Of a stretch of DNA of 64,000 nt, positions 35,326-47,627 are shown one piece after another. Below the pieces are notes generated by a model, which saw only the letters and a program-made list of their open reading frames with translations, had not been told where the DNA came from and made no database searches. The stretch is from Rotaria socialis. Lineage: Eukaryota; Rotifera; Eurotatoria; Philodinida; Philodinidae. Positions within the stretch are counted from its first letter, which is position 1. Each line of letters begins with the position of its first letter. The DNA is taken from NCBI GenBank assembly GCA_905331475.1, contig CAJNYU010001569.1, forward strand, positions 6,870 through 70,869. The letters run 5' to 3'. The position numbers and the translations under genes are program-made.

Positions 35326-36339
35326 ATGAATAAAAAACTCTTGCTCTCACCAATAATAGTTCGATCAATTTTTCGTAGGACACGTAATCCATCATCGAAA
35401 TCCTACGATATAATCACTAGTGGAGCTTACAAAACCAATAATCTCCCACGTGTTGTTCCAAAAGAAATCCCGCGACCAAATCATATTTACAATTTAGTCA
35501 ATGGACCCTATCAATCGCCAATATTGATTAAAAACCAATGGCAGTTAGAAGGCATACGTGCAGCATGTCGTCGAGCTCGTACTATCATCGATCGAGTATC
35601 AGAATCTATTCAACCCGGTATAACAACAGATGCCATCGATAGAATAGTACATGAATTATGTATTTCGCTTGGTTGTTATCCAGCGCCTCTTAACTATGAA
35701 AATTTTCCTCGTTCATGTTGTACAAGTGTGAATAATATCGTCTTACATGGTGTACCCGATGATAGGCCGTTGAAAGAAAATGATATTCTTAAATTGGATG
35801 TGTCAGTTTATTATAATGGATTTTTTGGCGATGTTTCCGAAACGTATCTTGTTCCGACAACAGGTAAAACTTCAACTGATAAGCACGCACTCTATCTTAT
35901 TAAACATGCACGTCGATGTCGTGATCGAGCTATCGCTGTATGTCGACCTGGTGTTGAATTTTCAGCGATTGGTCGAGCTTGTGAAGAATATATCAGACAA
36001 TGTAATGGTTTAAATATCGTTAGAAGTGCATGTGGACATGGATTAGGTGAACAATTACATGAGCCACCACAAGTATTACATTATTTTGATCCAAGTGAAA
36101 AACAAATGAAATGGATTATGAAAGAAGGAATGATACTTGCTATCGAGCCTGTTATAACCGAGGGTAACGGTCGTGTTAAAATGTGTGAAGATGATATTCA
36201 AGTATGTACAACGGATAATTCAAGATGTGCTCAATTTGAACATACTATTGCAATAACCTCAACTGGACACGAAATATTAACTGAAGGAAAAACTGATATG
36301 CGTCCGAATGTTCTTGATAGAAAAGATGTTTTTGTATAA
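35326..36339 (+). CDS. METAP1D: Methionine aminopeptidase, mitochondrial type (METAP1D)
   Basis: A single exon of 337 residues. The enzyme removes the first Met from new proteins. All active-site positions of the type I family are present: H141 (VLHGV), metal ligands D158 (KLDVS), D169 (FFGDVSE), H238 (ACGHGLG), E274 (LAIEPV) and E305 (QFEHT), plus H245 (QLHEPP). The first 45 residues are Arg/Lys/Ser-rich without acids until late (MNKKLLLSPIIVRSIFRRTR), fitting a mitochondrial targeting peptide; human METAP1D has nearly the same length. Absence of introns is unusual next to its intron-rich neighbours and could mean an old retrocopy or intron loss. Confidence 0.95.
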   Translation: MNKKLLLSPIIVRSIFRRTRNPSSKSYDIITSGAYKTNNLPRVVPKEIPRPNHIYNLVNGPYQSPILIKNQWQLEGIRAACRRARTIIDRVSESIQPGITTDAIDRIVHELCISLGCYPAPLNYENFPRSCCTSVNNIVLHGVPDDRPLKENDILKLDVSVYYNGFFGDVSETYLVPTTGKTSTDKHALYLIKHARRCRDRAIAVCRPGVEFSAIGRACEEYIRQCNGLNIVRSACGHGLGEQLHEPPQVLHYFDPSEKQMKWIMKEGMILAIEPVITEGNGRVKMCEDDIQVCTTDNSRCAQFEHTIAITSTGHEILTEGKTDMRPNVLDRKDVFV

Positions 36340-36668
36340 TAAAAAAAAATTTCTTTTTCTGTTTTCGATTTTATATAAATTTAGACACAAAAAAACAAAA
36401 TTTTTAAGTTTTTGAATCACAATAATTGAAATGGTTGCTGCCCTCTTTTCTCAGCTATGATATATTTTATGGATAGCCATAGACAAGTATATTGTCAAAG
36501 ATTTTGACTTATTAAGGAAACATAAAATCGGATGTCCTCCTAAGTCTAACGTAATGTATTCCATAAATTGCATACTTCCTAAATTCTTACAATATTTTAT
36601 TTTTAGTCCGCTGAATTTGGATCCTCGTTTGATATGAATGCACCATCTCTCACGTCGAAATAATCTAA
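36340..36668. other. Intergenic, downstream of METAP1D
   Basis: A minus-strand frame at 36451-36717 runs across the edge of the palindrome and is probably spurious. Nothing else seen. Confidence 0.35.
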
Positions 36669-38319
36669 ATGGGTTGTTCCATGGGAGCTCAATCAAAACA
36701 AAACACAAAGTATCCAAATTGTTTTGTTTTCATCCAGTTTTGTAGAGCTCGTTTTGCTGATCATATTAGTATAAAGCAAAGTTAAAATTCATAAGTAAAA
36801 AGGTTTTTATAGCGAAAATACTAGAACTGTTTTTTTTTATTAGAAATACCTTAGGTTTTTCGGTATTTTAGCCCTATCGTCGTTATTTTTAGACATTTTT
36901 TTGAAACAAATTATACGAAAATGTTCAGCTCAATTAGCTCTACAAGATAAGATAGTTTCAAACTACTTAAAGCCATTATTCAATGAGTTGCTTAAGTAAA
37001 TTCGCTAAAAACGTAGGTGTCTTTATCTAAAAATGACTGCATTCTGCTGGAATCTGCATTCAGTTTTTCGAATACGGTCAGAAACCTTGCTTAACAGTTC
37101 AGGACAGAAACATATCGGGATACTTTTACACAGCTTCGTCTACTATATACACGGCAGTCTCCTGGCACGATTTAACTATGCTAGTGTTGCAGCCCATGTC
37201 GAGTTATGTATGAAACCATATTTCGTTTCTCACAAAACTATGCGCTAAATCCTGCATCGAGGCTCAAAACACGAATTTCCTCAAAGCCGAACGTAGAAAT
37301 CGACAACTTTCGATGTTTTTGAAGATAATAGGAAAAGGTTAATTATGCCAGTGGATTGAGCATAAAAAGTTGTCTACATTTTGTAGCTTTTAGATAAGTA
37401 CTGAAAAATCTCGAAGCACCAGTGTAGTTGGAAAAACTAGAAAATTGCGATTTTGGCTAGACTTCAGGCGTCGAGAAAACCTTCATATGAACCTCGAGAA
37501 CATTATGTATTGGAAAAAAATTAAGCTTAATTAATGTCAATTCGAATTAGTTCGATTAGATTTTCAGAATACATTTGTATAAATTATAATGACTCGAGTT
37601 CTTCTAAAATTTTACTGCTGTACTTTAACATTTTAGCAAAAACCGCAATTTTCTAGTTTTGCAAATATTCTGTTGCTTCAAGATTTTTCAGTACGTACCT
37701 ACAAGCTACGACATATAGACAACTTTGCATGCTCTATCCACTGCTATAATTAACTTTTTCCTATTATCTTCGAAAAAATCGAAAGTTGTCGACTACCTTG
37801 TTAGGCTTTGGAGAAAATCGTGTTTTCAGCCCTCTATGCAAGATTTACCGCGTGGTTGTGTGAAAGCACCCGATATGTTTCTATCCTGAACTGTTAAGCA
37901 AGGTTTCTGACCGTATTCGAAAACCTGAATGCAGATTCCAACAGAATGTAGTCATTTTTAGATAAAGACACCTACTTTTTTAGCGAATTTACTTAAGCAA
38001 CTCATTGAATAATGGCTTTAAGTAGTTTGAAACTATCTTATCTTGTAGAGCTAATTGAGCTGAACATTTTCGTATAATTTGTTTCAAAAAAATGTCTAAA
38101 AATAACGACGATAGGGCTAAAATACCGAAAAACCTAAGGTATTTCTAATAAAAAAAAACAGTTCTAGTATTTTCGCTATAAAAACCTTTTTACTTATGAA
38201 TTTTAACTTTGCTTTATACTAATATGATCAGCCAAACGAGCTCTACAAAACTGGATGAAAACAAAACAATTTGGATACTTTGTGTTTTGTTTTGATTGAG
38301 TTCCCATGGAACAACCCAT
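36669..38319. mobile_element. Large foldback palindrome, about 1.65 kb
   Basis: The left end ATGGGTTGTTCCATGGGAGC and onward is the reverse complement of the right end (to 38319) with only scattered mismatches. The match continues inward through about 36669-37462 and 37636-38319, with a spacer of about 170 bases. The arms differ mainly by an extra stretch of about 100 bases in the left arm (near 37140-37240). No protein frame with recognisable domains lies inside. This is the form of a foldback or long-TIR element; no target duplication was certain. Confidence 0.8.
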
Positions 38320-40855
38320 ATATGAATCTTAGGCTAACGTTTATTACAATTACATCCTGTTATGCTCGATTGAAAGAAGCGTGCATATTTTTACTAGAAA
38401 CCACCATCAACCGATTAGACCATTCCCATTGATTTAGATTCTTTGTGTTGACGGTAGTTAATAGTAGGACTTGAGTGAGCACTTTCGAAGCATAGATTTG
38501 GACCGTCGATTAGTAATGTGATACAATGTTTTTAGATAAAACAGTTTCTGCTAGGTCTACTTCTATGGTCATATCCGAGTTCAGCATTTTGCTTCGTGAC
38601 TTACTCCCTGTCAAAATAAAAATTTAGACCAACAAATTCGGGTCTAGGGATCTATGAGTTCTAGCTACTCAACGACGAAGATTGAATTGGACAAAATAAA
38701 TCAGCTTGATGGAAATCTTTATTTTCTTCAGAAGTTCTAAAGAAGAAAACAAAGTCTACCAAACAATTATATATGTCTAGCGCCCTCTTCAGTGTATTTA
38801 TCAATGTTGACTGTTTGCCTATATCATAGAAAGCTGCAAGATACTTATTTATTGATGTGAAAATCATTCCAAATACAATAAAACCTTAGTCGCTTTTGTG
38901 CTTTAGCTAACTCAGATCCAAGAAATTTCAAGAAAACTGATTTCTGAATGATCATCGAAAAAATCTTAGTAATTGATGATAAAATTTTGTTATTGTTGAA
39001 AATAAGTCGAATTGCTTTTAGCGCTCTAATGTGTATAAAACGTATATGACAAGCGATGCCCCTGTTGTTATGTGATAATGTGGATTAACAGAAAAACCAC
39101 TCTACTTAGAAAGAAAAACAGTGAATAACCTGATAGCTTTCTAGCATGAGTAATTTACAGCGCGATTAGATACGTTGAGATTAAGAAACGAATGCAATTT
39201 TCTCGCTGTGCTTCATTAATCGTAAAAAAATATTCATTTTATACACTAATAGCTAGATGATAGTCTCATGCTCGAAAAAAACAAGCATGTAAGAATACAA
39301 AACCAAATTACTGCGAAATCAAGAATTTGCTAAGTTATTTACCATTTAATATCCAAAGGAATTCTAAAAATCTCTAACAAGTATTTCACTTTTTATTCAA
39401 AGCTGTGAGTTTCATTTAATTAGAAACCTAATTAATATTTCATTAGTAAATATAATGATGTTTTTTGTTTATGTCGCATGATGACAATATAGCATCTGTC
39501 ATTACTTTGGTTGCACATGTAAACAACAGACATACCCATGAAAAATTAAACTAAGCAATATTTTAGAGCGTGTATGTTTCTTTATTTTGATGAATAATCA
39601 ATCAAAGCAATATTGTATTTACCTTGTGTTCGATTTGCTATGATTTATTGATTCGTTCGCGAAGTAGGCGTTTAGCGAATAGAAATATATAAAGAAAGCA
39701 GGGGCCATGCAAAATATTGGGAGGATTGTTTTTCAAGACAATCTTACAGAAAAAGAGCAAAATATAGACGAAATTTGATAATTTCACTGGAGAAAAACTG
39801 ATTGGGGAGTGTGCATCCGACGTTTATCTTTATCATTTTTACATGTAGCATAAGTTACATTGCATTTTCGCTATATTGGATAATAGTTTTTGGTGAGATA
39901 TTTTATTCAAAGCGAAAATTCTGAAATTCTCGGTCAGAAAAAAGAATGATAGCAGTGGAAAACATCTATATGAAACACAACCTAGAAGAAATCTTTAACA
40001 TTACGGATGACATTTTTGGCTTTTTACATCGAGCATGGCATGCGCTAACATATGATTATAAAACGTGTATCAACAATCTGGTTATCATATATGATGTTCT
40101 CTCTTATTGAGTATCAAGTAAAACAATGATGAAGTAATATGCTCTAGATCTTCGATAGTAACTGTCTATCGATATTATTTCACAAAGATTCATGTTGATT
40201 TTGTTCATGTTCATCCATAATCATGGATATTTTTATGTCATCCAATACATCGATATACCCATATATATATATATATATATATTGTGATTATATCAGTCAC
40301 CGTGACGTTAAAATACAAATATTCGTTTAAATAAGGTTTCTGATAGAGAAGCTCATGTTGAAATGACGATAGCAAGCTTTTCTTTTCACTGAAGGGCATC
40401 GTAAAAGTGCTTGTGTTTGTAAGATATTTCAAAGCCTAGAAATGCAAAGCTCATTCACAACTACAATTCAACAAATTTGCAACAATCAAATGTTTCGTTT
40501 TTAAAATTGCGTAATTAAAATTTCGAAAATGGGACGTGCTATCTCACGCGCAATCGATATATCTGCTAGTTAACTCTGTAAATCATCAGTGCATAGCAAT
40601 AGCATTCTAATTCAAGATAGAAAAACAGTCAACGAAAATAATTAACTAAAGATGAAGGTCATCACTCATCTAATGCTCGATAATAATGCATTCCTTGTCA
40701 ATCAATAATCCAAGAATAACATTGAGTTACATTGAATAATGAATCCATCCAAGATTAATCAATGCCAACATTTGAAGTGCGACGTGTTCGAATGATCAGA
40801 TATCTGTTTCGTTGATATGGCAACATTAAAATCATTAAAATTCTATTCTATATAG

Positions 40856-40888
<33 letters not shown>

Positions 40889-41370
40889 TGAATAAAAAGA
40901 AAAAAAAATAAATAAACGAGTACTTTTAAAGAAATAAAAAAAACAACATTTCACATATATAAGACAAAAAAAAACAAGCGAAGGAAAAAAAGAGGAGATA
41001 AAATTACCTAATGATAAAACCAAAAAAACGAAAACGGAGAATAGAACGGAAACTAGATTGCTTCTTAATTAATTTGTTTATTTTTCTCTTGTTTACGAAG
41101 GAAACTCGCGAAAGAATAGTATTATTATTATACATTATTGCTAACAGAGCAGGACAGAGATACATGCATACACGGACTGTGACTATGAGAACAGAATCAA
41201 ACAAAAGACAGTAAAAAAAACAACCACTGTTCGAAGCGACGATGGCAGAGAGCGGGCAAAAGTAAAAGGTTTTTTTTGTTTTCTTAAATAATAATAGCAG
41301 CACCAATACAGTTAATAAGAGAGAGAGAGAGAGAGAAAGAAGGAATCTTGATTCGAGTGTTTAAATAAGT
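38320..41370. other. Intergenic
   Basis: About 3 kb with microsatellites only: AT at 40258-40281, ATG triplets at 40856-40885, GA at 41318-41338. Small open frames (38661-38867, 41004-41306) look random or low-complexity. Confidence 0.4.
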
Positions 41371-44300
41371 TTATCGTTGTACAGATACGACGCGAAGCAT
41401 TAATAATTGTCTTTCACCATCTTTGTCACCAATGGCAACAATTGTTCGATTGTGCGCAGCCATATGTATATCGATGGGTGTCATTCCGATGGGCATAGTT
41501 GACGCTAGCTGACCTGTTTGTAACCGCCATAAACATACATTTTGATCTTTTGAGCCAGTTGCAACTAATTGATTAGTTGATACACATGAGCAAGTAATCT
41601 AAAGAAGAAAATCAATTGTAAAAAGGAAGTACTATGTTTTTCAATTTACTTCGCGTTTATGTCCAATTAATTTTGAAACAAGCTCTTTGGAGTTTGCATC
41701 CCAAACTTTTCCTGTACCATCGGCACTAGTCGAAACTAAACACGAACGATCGGGCGAAAGTTTTAAATCGGTAATTCGATCGCGATGAGCATTTTGTCCA
41801 TTATCATTTAATGTATGTAAACGTTGGCATGTTGGTATATCCCAAAGAACTAAGTGTCCTGATTTCGTACCAGTAACCATTTGATCATTATTTAGAACAA
41901 TTGAACATTTTGCATCAGATTCTAAGGCTATAGTTGGTGGTTGTACTAATTCTTGTTGAGTTGTTAAATCGAATACGACATAGTTTGTTGATGTTGGTCC
42001 AGATGGACAGCCGACTATGGCAAAGCGTTCATCAGGTGTCAAAGTAATAAACGAAGGTGTACCGCCGTAGGATTGATTTGTATCAGATTTTATTTCTTTT
42101 GTCAATTCAGAATTATTTAAATCAAGAATACCAACAGATATTCCACGTCCGTATTTTTGATTGCCAGCCATAATGAGATTATTTGAATTGTTACTCAAGG
42201 TAAATGTGGCGCATTTGATCTGATGAGTCAATTGAACTGGTTTGCCGGTGTTAACATCCCAAATCTTTTTAGATAGGAAAATAAATGGTTAAAACGAAAA
42301 ACATCTCTCTCGATTGATAATACATACTTGAAGTACACATGGTTGAGCATCGATTCCATCACTTGCCAAACCAACAAGAAGTGTGCCACTGCATGCTAAT
42401 GCAACTTTACCACAATGTGTACTTGTGCCTTGCATACTTGAAACAAGTTGGCCATTCTAAATAAGCAAAACAAAAACGTTAAATTAGTTATGAATAGAAG
42501 AAAAAAACATTCTCTTACGACAGCATCCCATATTTGTGGCGGTCCTTGACTTTGTCCAACAATAGCGTATTTTCCATTTGGCGTCATGCTAACTGAATTA
42601 ATATTACTTAATTCATAATCAGTTTGTAGACCACCTTCAGCAAACATAGCATTCATTGAGTAACCACCAGCTGCACCTTCCCATGCGTCAAATGTATCAC
42701 GATAACCTTCTGCGGCAATGCCACCACGACCATAACCAAAATCACCGACGGGCGGTGCATGATAATCTGTTTCAATCACATGTTCTAAAGTTAACGAGAG
42801 GGAAAAAATAGTCAGTACAAAGAATGATTGTCTGAATTAAAAGCAACGGAAAACATGCAATTTGAGAGACATCAAATACGAGACAACAATCATATTCATG
42901 CATATTCCTACGTTGAGAATAAGCTGACGATGATTGCTGATTGTGTGCATCGCGTGCAAAATCACCATATCGCGATGACATTGTTGGATAGTTAGGGAAA
43001 ACGCCGCCAGCAGTATCCATACCGCCGTATTCTCTAACGATTTCTGTAATGCGATAAACATTACTTTTTCTATTCGATTAAAATGTTTTTAATAGATTTT
43101 TTCTCAGCTTACCACGTGTTTGTTCGATACGTGTTGTTTCCATTCCACCTGATGAGCCAGCTGCAGCTGCCGAAGCTAAATTATCAGCACGTTGATCAAC
43201 TAATTGAAGGTCACGTGTCACACGGCTTTCTGGACCTGCATAAAGTGCTTTAAAAAATAAAAGGAATGAACAATAAAAGAAACGAATCATTGGCAATTTT
43301 CCACATTTACCATTTTCAGTTTGTGTTACACCCGTTGCGCCCGTTAATACTGGCACATAGCCTGCGCGAGCACCACCTGGTAGACATCCTCCTAGTGCAC
43401 ATTTACGAGTAGCAAATGCAAGTGCAAGTGGAAATAGGAGAAAGGCAGAAACAATAGCCAATACCCAACCAATTGGACCAGCACGACCGCCTAATAGACG
43501 ACCATAATCGACCAATTGACCTTTTTTAAGACCGATCATAGCATTAGGTTGAACTGGTAATGGCGTACGAGGTGGTATTATTCCAACGCTTACTGCCGGT
43601 GGTTGTGTTGTAACTAAGACTGAAAAAGAACAAATAGATTTTGATGCATATATTACAAAACTCTATTTTAGTCATACTTGGAGTATCGCAATAATATCCT
43701 GTATAACCTTCTAAACATACACAACGGCCCTCATAACACGTTCCATGATAACAATTTATACCAGCACAAAGATCAGCTAAATTTTACAAAAAAAAGAATA
43801 TATATATATAAAACAATCTTCTTTTCTATTTAGAAGTCTTACTTGGTATATCACATCGTGGTCCTGAATATCCTGTATTACATTCACACATACCTTCGCG
43901 ACAATATCCATAATTACAATGAACATTATCACATGGATTTGGTCGGTGAACTAAACGAAAAACAATTACTCTCATTATTATGCCAATTTAGTCTCGGTTT
44001 TTTTTCTTCTTATTACATTCTCGACAGTCATCACCGTAGTACGGGGCTGAGCAAACACAACGTCGGCTATTGCCTTCGGGAACACACTGTCCATTATTTG
44101 CACATGGATACATTGTACAAATGTCCTCTTAAAAAACGAAACAAGCATTAAATCTTTTATTCGCTTAGAAAATTCAGCTAAACAAACCTTGGCAATGACT
44201 TCCTACACGTCCAATTGGACATACGCATCGAGCTACGCCTCGATCGTTTGTACAAGTACCACCCCCACAATCGTATCGCAAACACACATCGGCTATAATA

Positions 44301-46580
44301 GAAAAAAAAAGGCATAAATTGTATGAAGGTTAACACACGAAGAGGTTTTCGATTAGAATCAGCTAGATAAATGCAAACACATTGTCATGCGATGAATATT
44401 AAAAGAACAAAAAATATAACATCAAAGCCAAATAAAAATGTAAATATATTAAAGAAAAAAACGTCCTTTTATTAAATAATAATAACGGATACATATTGTT
44501 TTTGTATTACTATTATTATTATCGTTGATAAGTAGTAATGAATTGAATAAATGAAAACAAATTATATGAAGAAGAAGCTCATTCTTTGCTGCTTTTATCG
44601 AGCTCGTCTGCTTTCTACTCACTAATGAGGTCAACTCGTGCTTCGTCCAAACACATGGCACCTGCATAACCCGGTAAGCAAATACAATAGGCTGTACCAT
44701 CGTGTTGATTGATAGAGCATTGTCCATAATTACAATTGACATTGTCACAAACGTCTGTGTAAAATGATCAAGTGATGAAGAAACAAAAAGAAAAGAAATC
44801 GTGTTTTAAGGACAACATGCATATTTCCTTTAGCAAAAGGAATTCATTCATTCTCTTTTTTTTTGGGTATTTTGTCTGTGATTAAAGGTACATTGCATTC
44901 ACATATACATATATATCAAACGGTTGCTGGCATATAAATACACATACCGTCAGATTCATAGCAATTCGGTCCTCGATAACCTTGTGCACATTGGCACATA
45001 GGTTGATTAGTATTTTGAACAAGACATAGACCTCCATTGTAGCAAACGAAATTCAAGCATGGATCTATTTGTCGATCGCATGCTGAACCTTCATAGCCTC
45101 GTTGACAGTCACATCGATACGATGCACCTTCATTGACACAACTGCCATGGTTGCATGACACCCGAGCACATGCGTCTTTATTAATAGAGAAAGAAGAGAA
45201 AAAAGAAAATTAATTAATGCATTATTTTGTAATTAAATCTTATGACCGATTCATTCTTATTTTTCTTCGTGTTGGTTATTAGATTATTAATCAGCTAATA
45301 ACCACTAGATGAGGCCAGGAAAAGAGAATAGTGTCTAAATATTCTTATAAACCTGTACATACCCAATGGCGTAAGACAATCGTGGCCTGTATAGCCTTGA
45401 TAGCATCGGCAAACTGCAACAGTGCGATCGATTTCACATCGACCATGATTACAATTAACTCGTGCGCATGGGTCTAAGAAAAAAAATAATAAGTGTCAAG
45501 TTCAATCAAATTTATTTTATCATTGATTTTGAATCACAAATGATTAGATGTGTAATCATTCTTTGTATCTGAAGATATTCAAGGCAAGCGATAATTTCCT
45601 CTTGAAAATTCATATTTCTCCTCTTTTTTTCGCATATATACGTATACATTCATATTTTTAAAATCAATAATCACACATTTCCTCTATTATGCAAATTGAA
45701 GAGGGTGACCAGTTCAATTAGAACGAGAAAGAGAGTGCAGGCAAATAGACATTTGACCACACGAGCGTGCGTGCGTGCTACTCATGTATGCGTGCGCGCC
45801 CTTTTTTTTTCTACTCTCTCGGTATGCATACGCTCATGTTCAATCATGAAAAGAAAAATTTGCATAATGTGTGTATAGTCTTTTCTAAACATCTATGCAT
45901 CTACTGCGTTAGAATATGATGTAAAATGATTGAAGACAACGACGATTTATCACCTTGAGTATAATACTGAATGTATCAAAGAAGAACGAGTGATGATCGC
46001 TATGCACAGATAAACAATTTTTCTTTCTCCCCTCTTGCGCGATGATGATAATAACAATATGAACAGAAATAGCATTATCAACAGCCGAAGAATTATGCAA
46101 GACTTGCACAACATATTCTATTTTGGTATTGATCATTCTCATTTCCTTAATCCACTCGTGAACGCAATCATGTTAGCCTTTATGTAAAGGATCCATCTAC
46201 CAATAGGCAATTATAAGTTTCAGACGGAAAAAAAATACGTGTATGCCGATCTTGTTCGCATTCCATCAACATGATCGATGTTATTACAACGAGTCTATTC
46301 TATCACCCTCTTCTCTATTTGATTACTACTAGTTTTCTTTTTGTTTTTTTTAAATTCTTTGTTTTACTGCGGGCAACGTATTTGTATAAATAGGTAAAAA
46401 GAGAAAACGTGAGCGTGATAGATTTAGATTGACCGCAGCTTTTATAAAGAAAGTGATTGATGTCTCTGTCCCACAGCATTTGTACAGTAGCGCAAGCGCG
46501 TGGACGCGTGTGCCGTTGAAAAATGTGTCTCAATTTTCTTGTCTTCTTTTTCCTACCCGCTGTCTTTGTCTTTCCTTTTA

Positions 46581-46632
<52 letters not shown>

Positions 46633-47627
46633 CTATTCTAAACTCAACCCGTTAATGGAAGTCGGTTGTGGATGATTGTTGCGTCACCTTTAACTGAATA
46701 AAAGCAAACGAACGCCAAAAGAAAAAAAAAACTACTGCTACTGTTGAACGTGCGTGCTCTTTTGTTACACACCGATTTGGGTTTCACACCGTGAGCCACC
46801 ATAACCCTCATAACATGAACAATATGGTTGATTATTGCGATCTTTTTGACAAGTTCCGTGGTTACATTGATAATTTAAACAAGGATCAGTGGAGACTAAA
46901 ACGAAAAGAAAACACATGAAATTTAGCATGTTTGATTTTGATTAAAAACCAAAGAACAAAAAGACAACGGAAAATCCTTGATCCATAAATCGAGAAAACC
47001 CTAGACTAATTCATTTTCCATTTTGGCTCAATCTTACGTATTATCAACATGAAAGAGAAAAAAATCGACTGATAAAACATGCAATTCTCAACACAGTTTG
47101 ATCTATTGATTTCTCAAGGTCTCCATCAATCGCTTCAGCATCATTACATTATCAATGGCAAACAGTCCCATACACTCAACAGTTTTTCAGCAGAAAATCA
47201 ATAGTATAAACGTTTTTTTTCTTCTATATATTACTTGATTGTTCACAACGGTATCCTGTATATTGAGCAGGGCAATTGCAATAAGCTAAAGTTGTTGCCG
47301 TTGCTGGTTGAATACAATAGCCACCATTTAAACAATTAATTCGTTCACATGGTGACCCTAGAGAGAAATATATGCATGTAAAGTACGTTATGAAGTAGAA
47401 ATTATGTTTATAAAAAAGATATAAATCGAATGTGAAAATGGTATAAATGAGAAAACAATATCCATTAACTTACAACAACCAAGGTAGCAGGGTACCGCTC
47501 CCACAGGTCGACCTTCGTATTGTGAGGCGGCTGCTGCTGCTGCTGCTGCCGCTGGTGGTGGAGGAGGAGGGGGAGGTGCAGCTTCGATAATGGTAATTAT
47601 CAATATTAACGAAACGAAGATATTCAT
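41371..47627 (-). CDS. EGF-repeat, single-pass protein with cytoplasmic WD40 propeller (short isoform and shared 3' half of the locus)
   Basis: Seventeen exons assemble without a frame break: 47627-47474, 47357-47235, 46895-46773, 45473-45363, 45175-44948, 44754-44623, 44292-44188, 44127-44017, 43950-43843, 43776-43678, 43619-43311, 43247-43113, 43043-42912, 42784-42519, 42456-42328, 42264-41650, 41598-41371 (1035 residues). The first exon gives a signal peptide (MNIFVSLILIITIIEA), then Pro and Ala runs. Ten EGF modules follow, almost one per exon. The helix IGWVLAIVSAFLLFPLALAF crosses the membrane. A Gly/Ala/Tyr-rich linker leads to about six or seven WD40-type blades (PQIWDAV, IWDVNTG, LVLWDIP, GKVWDAN, VCLWRLQ). 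Outside it resembles neurexin, axotactin or Crumbs; the WD40 tail fits none of these. The tail may serve as a scaffold inside the cell. Confidence 0.88.
45474..46772 (-). other. Long intron between EGF exons
   Basis: Contains a (CT)n tract of about 46 bases at 46584-46629. No coding seen. Confidence 0.5.
46584..46629. repeat. (CT)n microsatellite
   Basis: About 23 CT units, the longest dinucleotide tract in the window. It lies in an intron of the EGF/WD40 gene. Confidence 0.9.

Noticed and set aside
37033-37248. 71-codon + frame inside the palindrome
   Set aside because: Crosses the indel that distinguishes the arms and has no counterpart frame; not a likely gene.
38661-38867. 68-codon minus frame
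   Set aside because: Some protein-like look, but no domain, no neighbouring exon and no start context of note.
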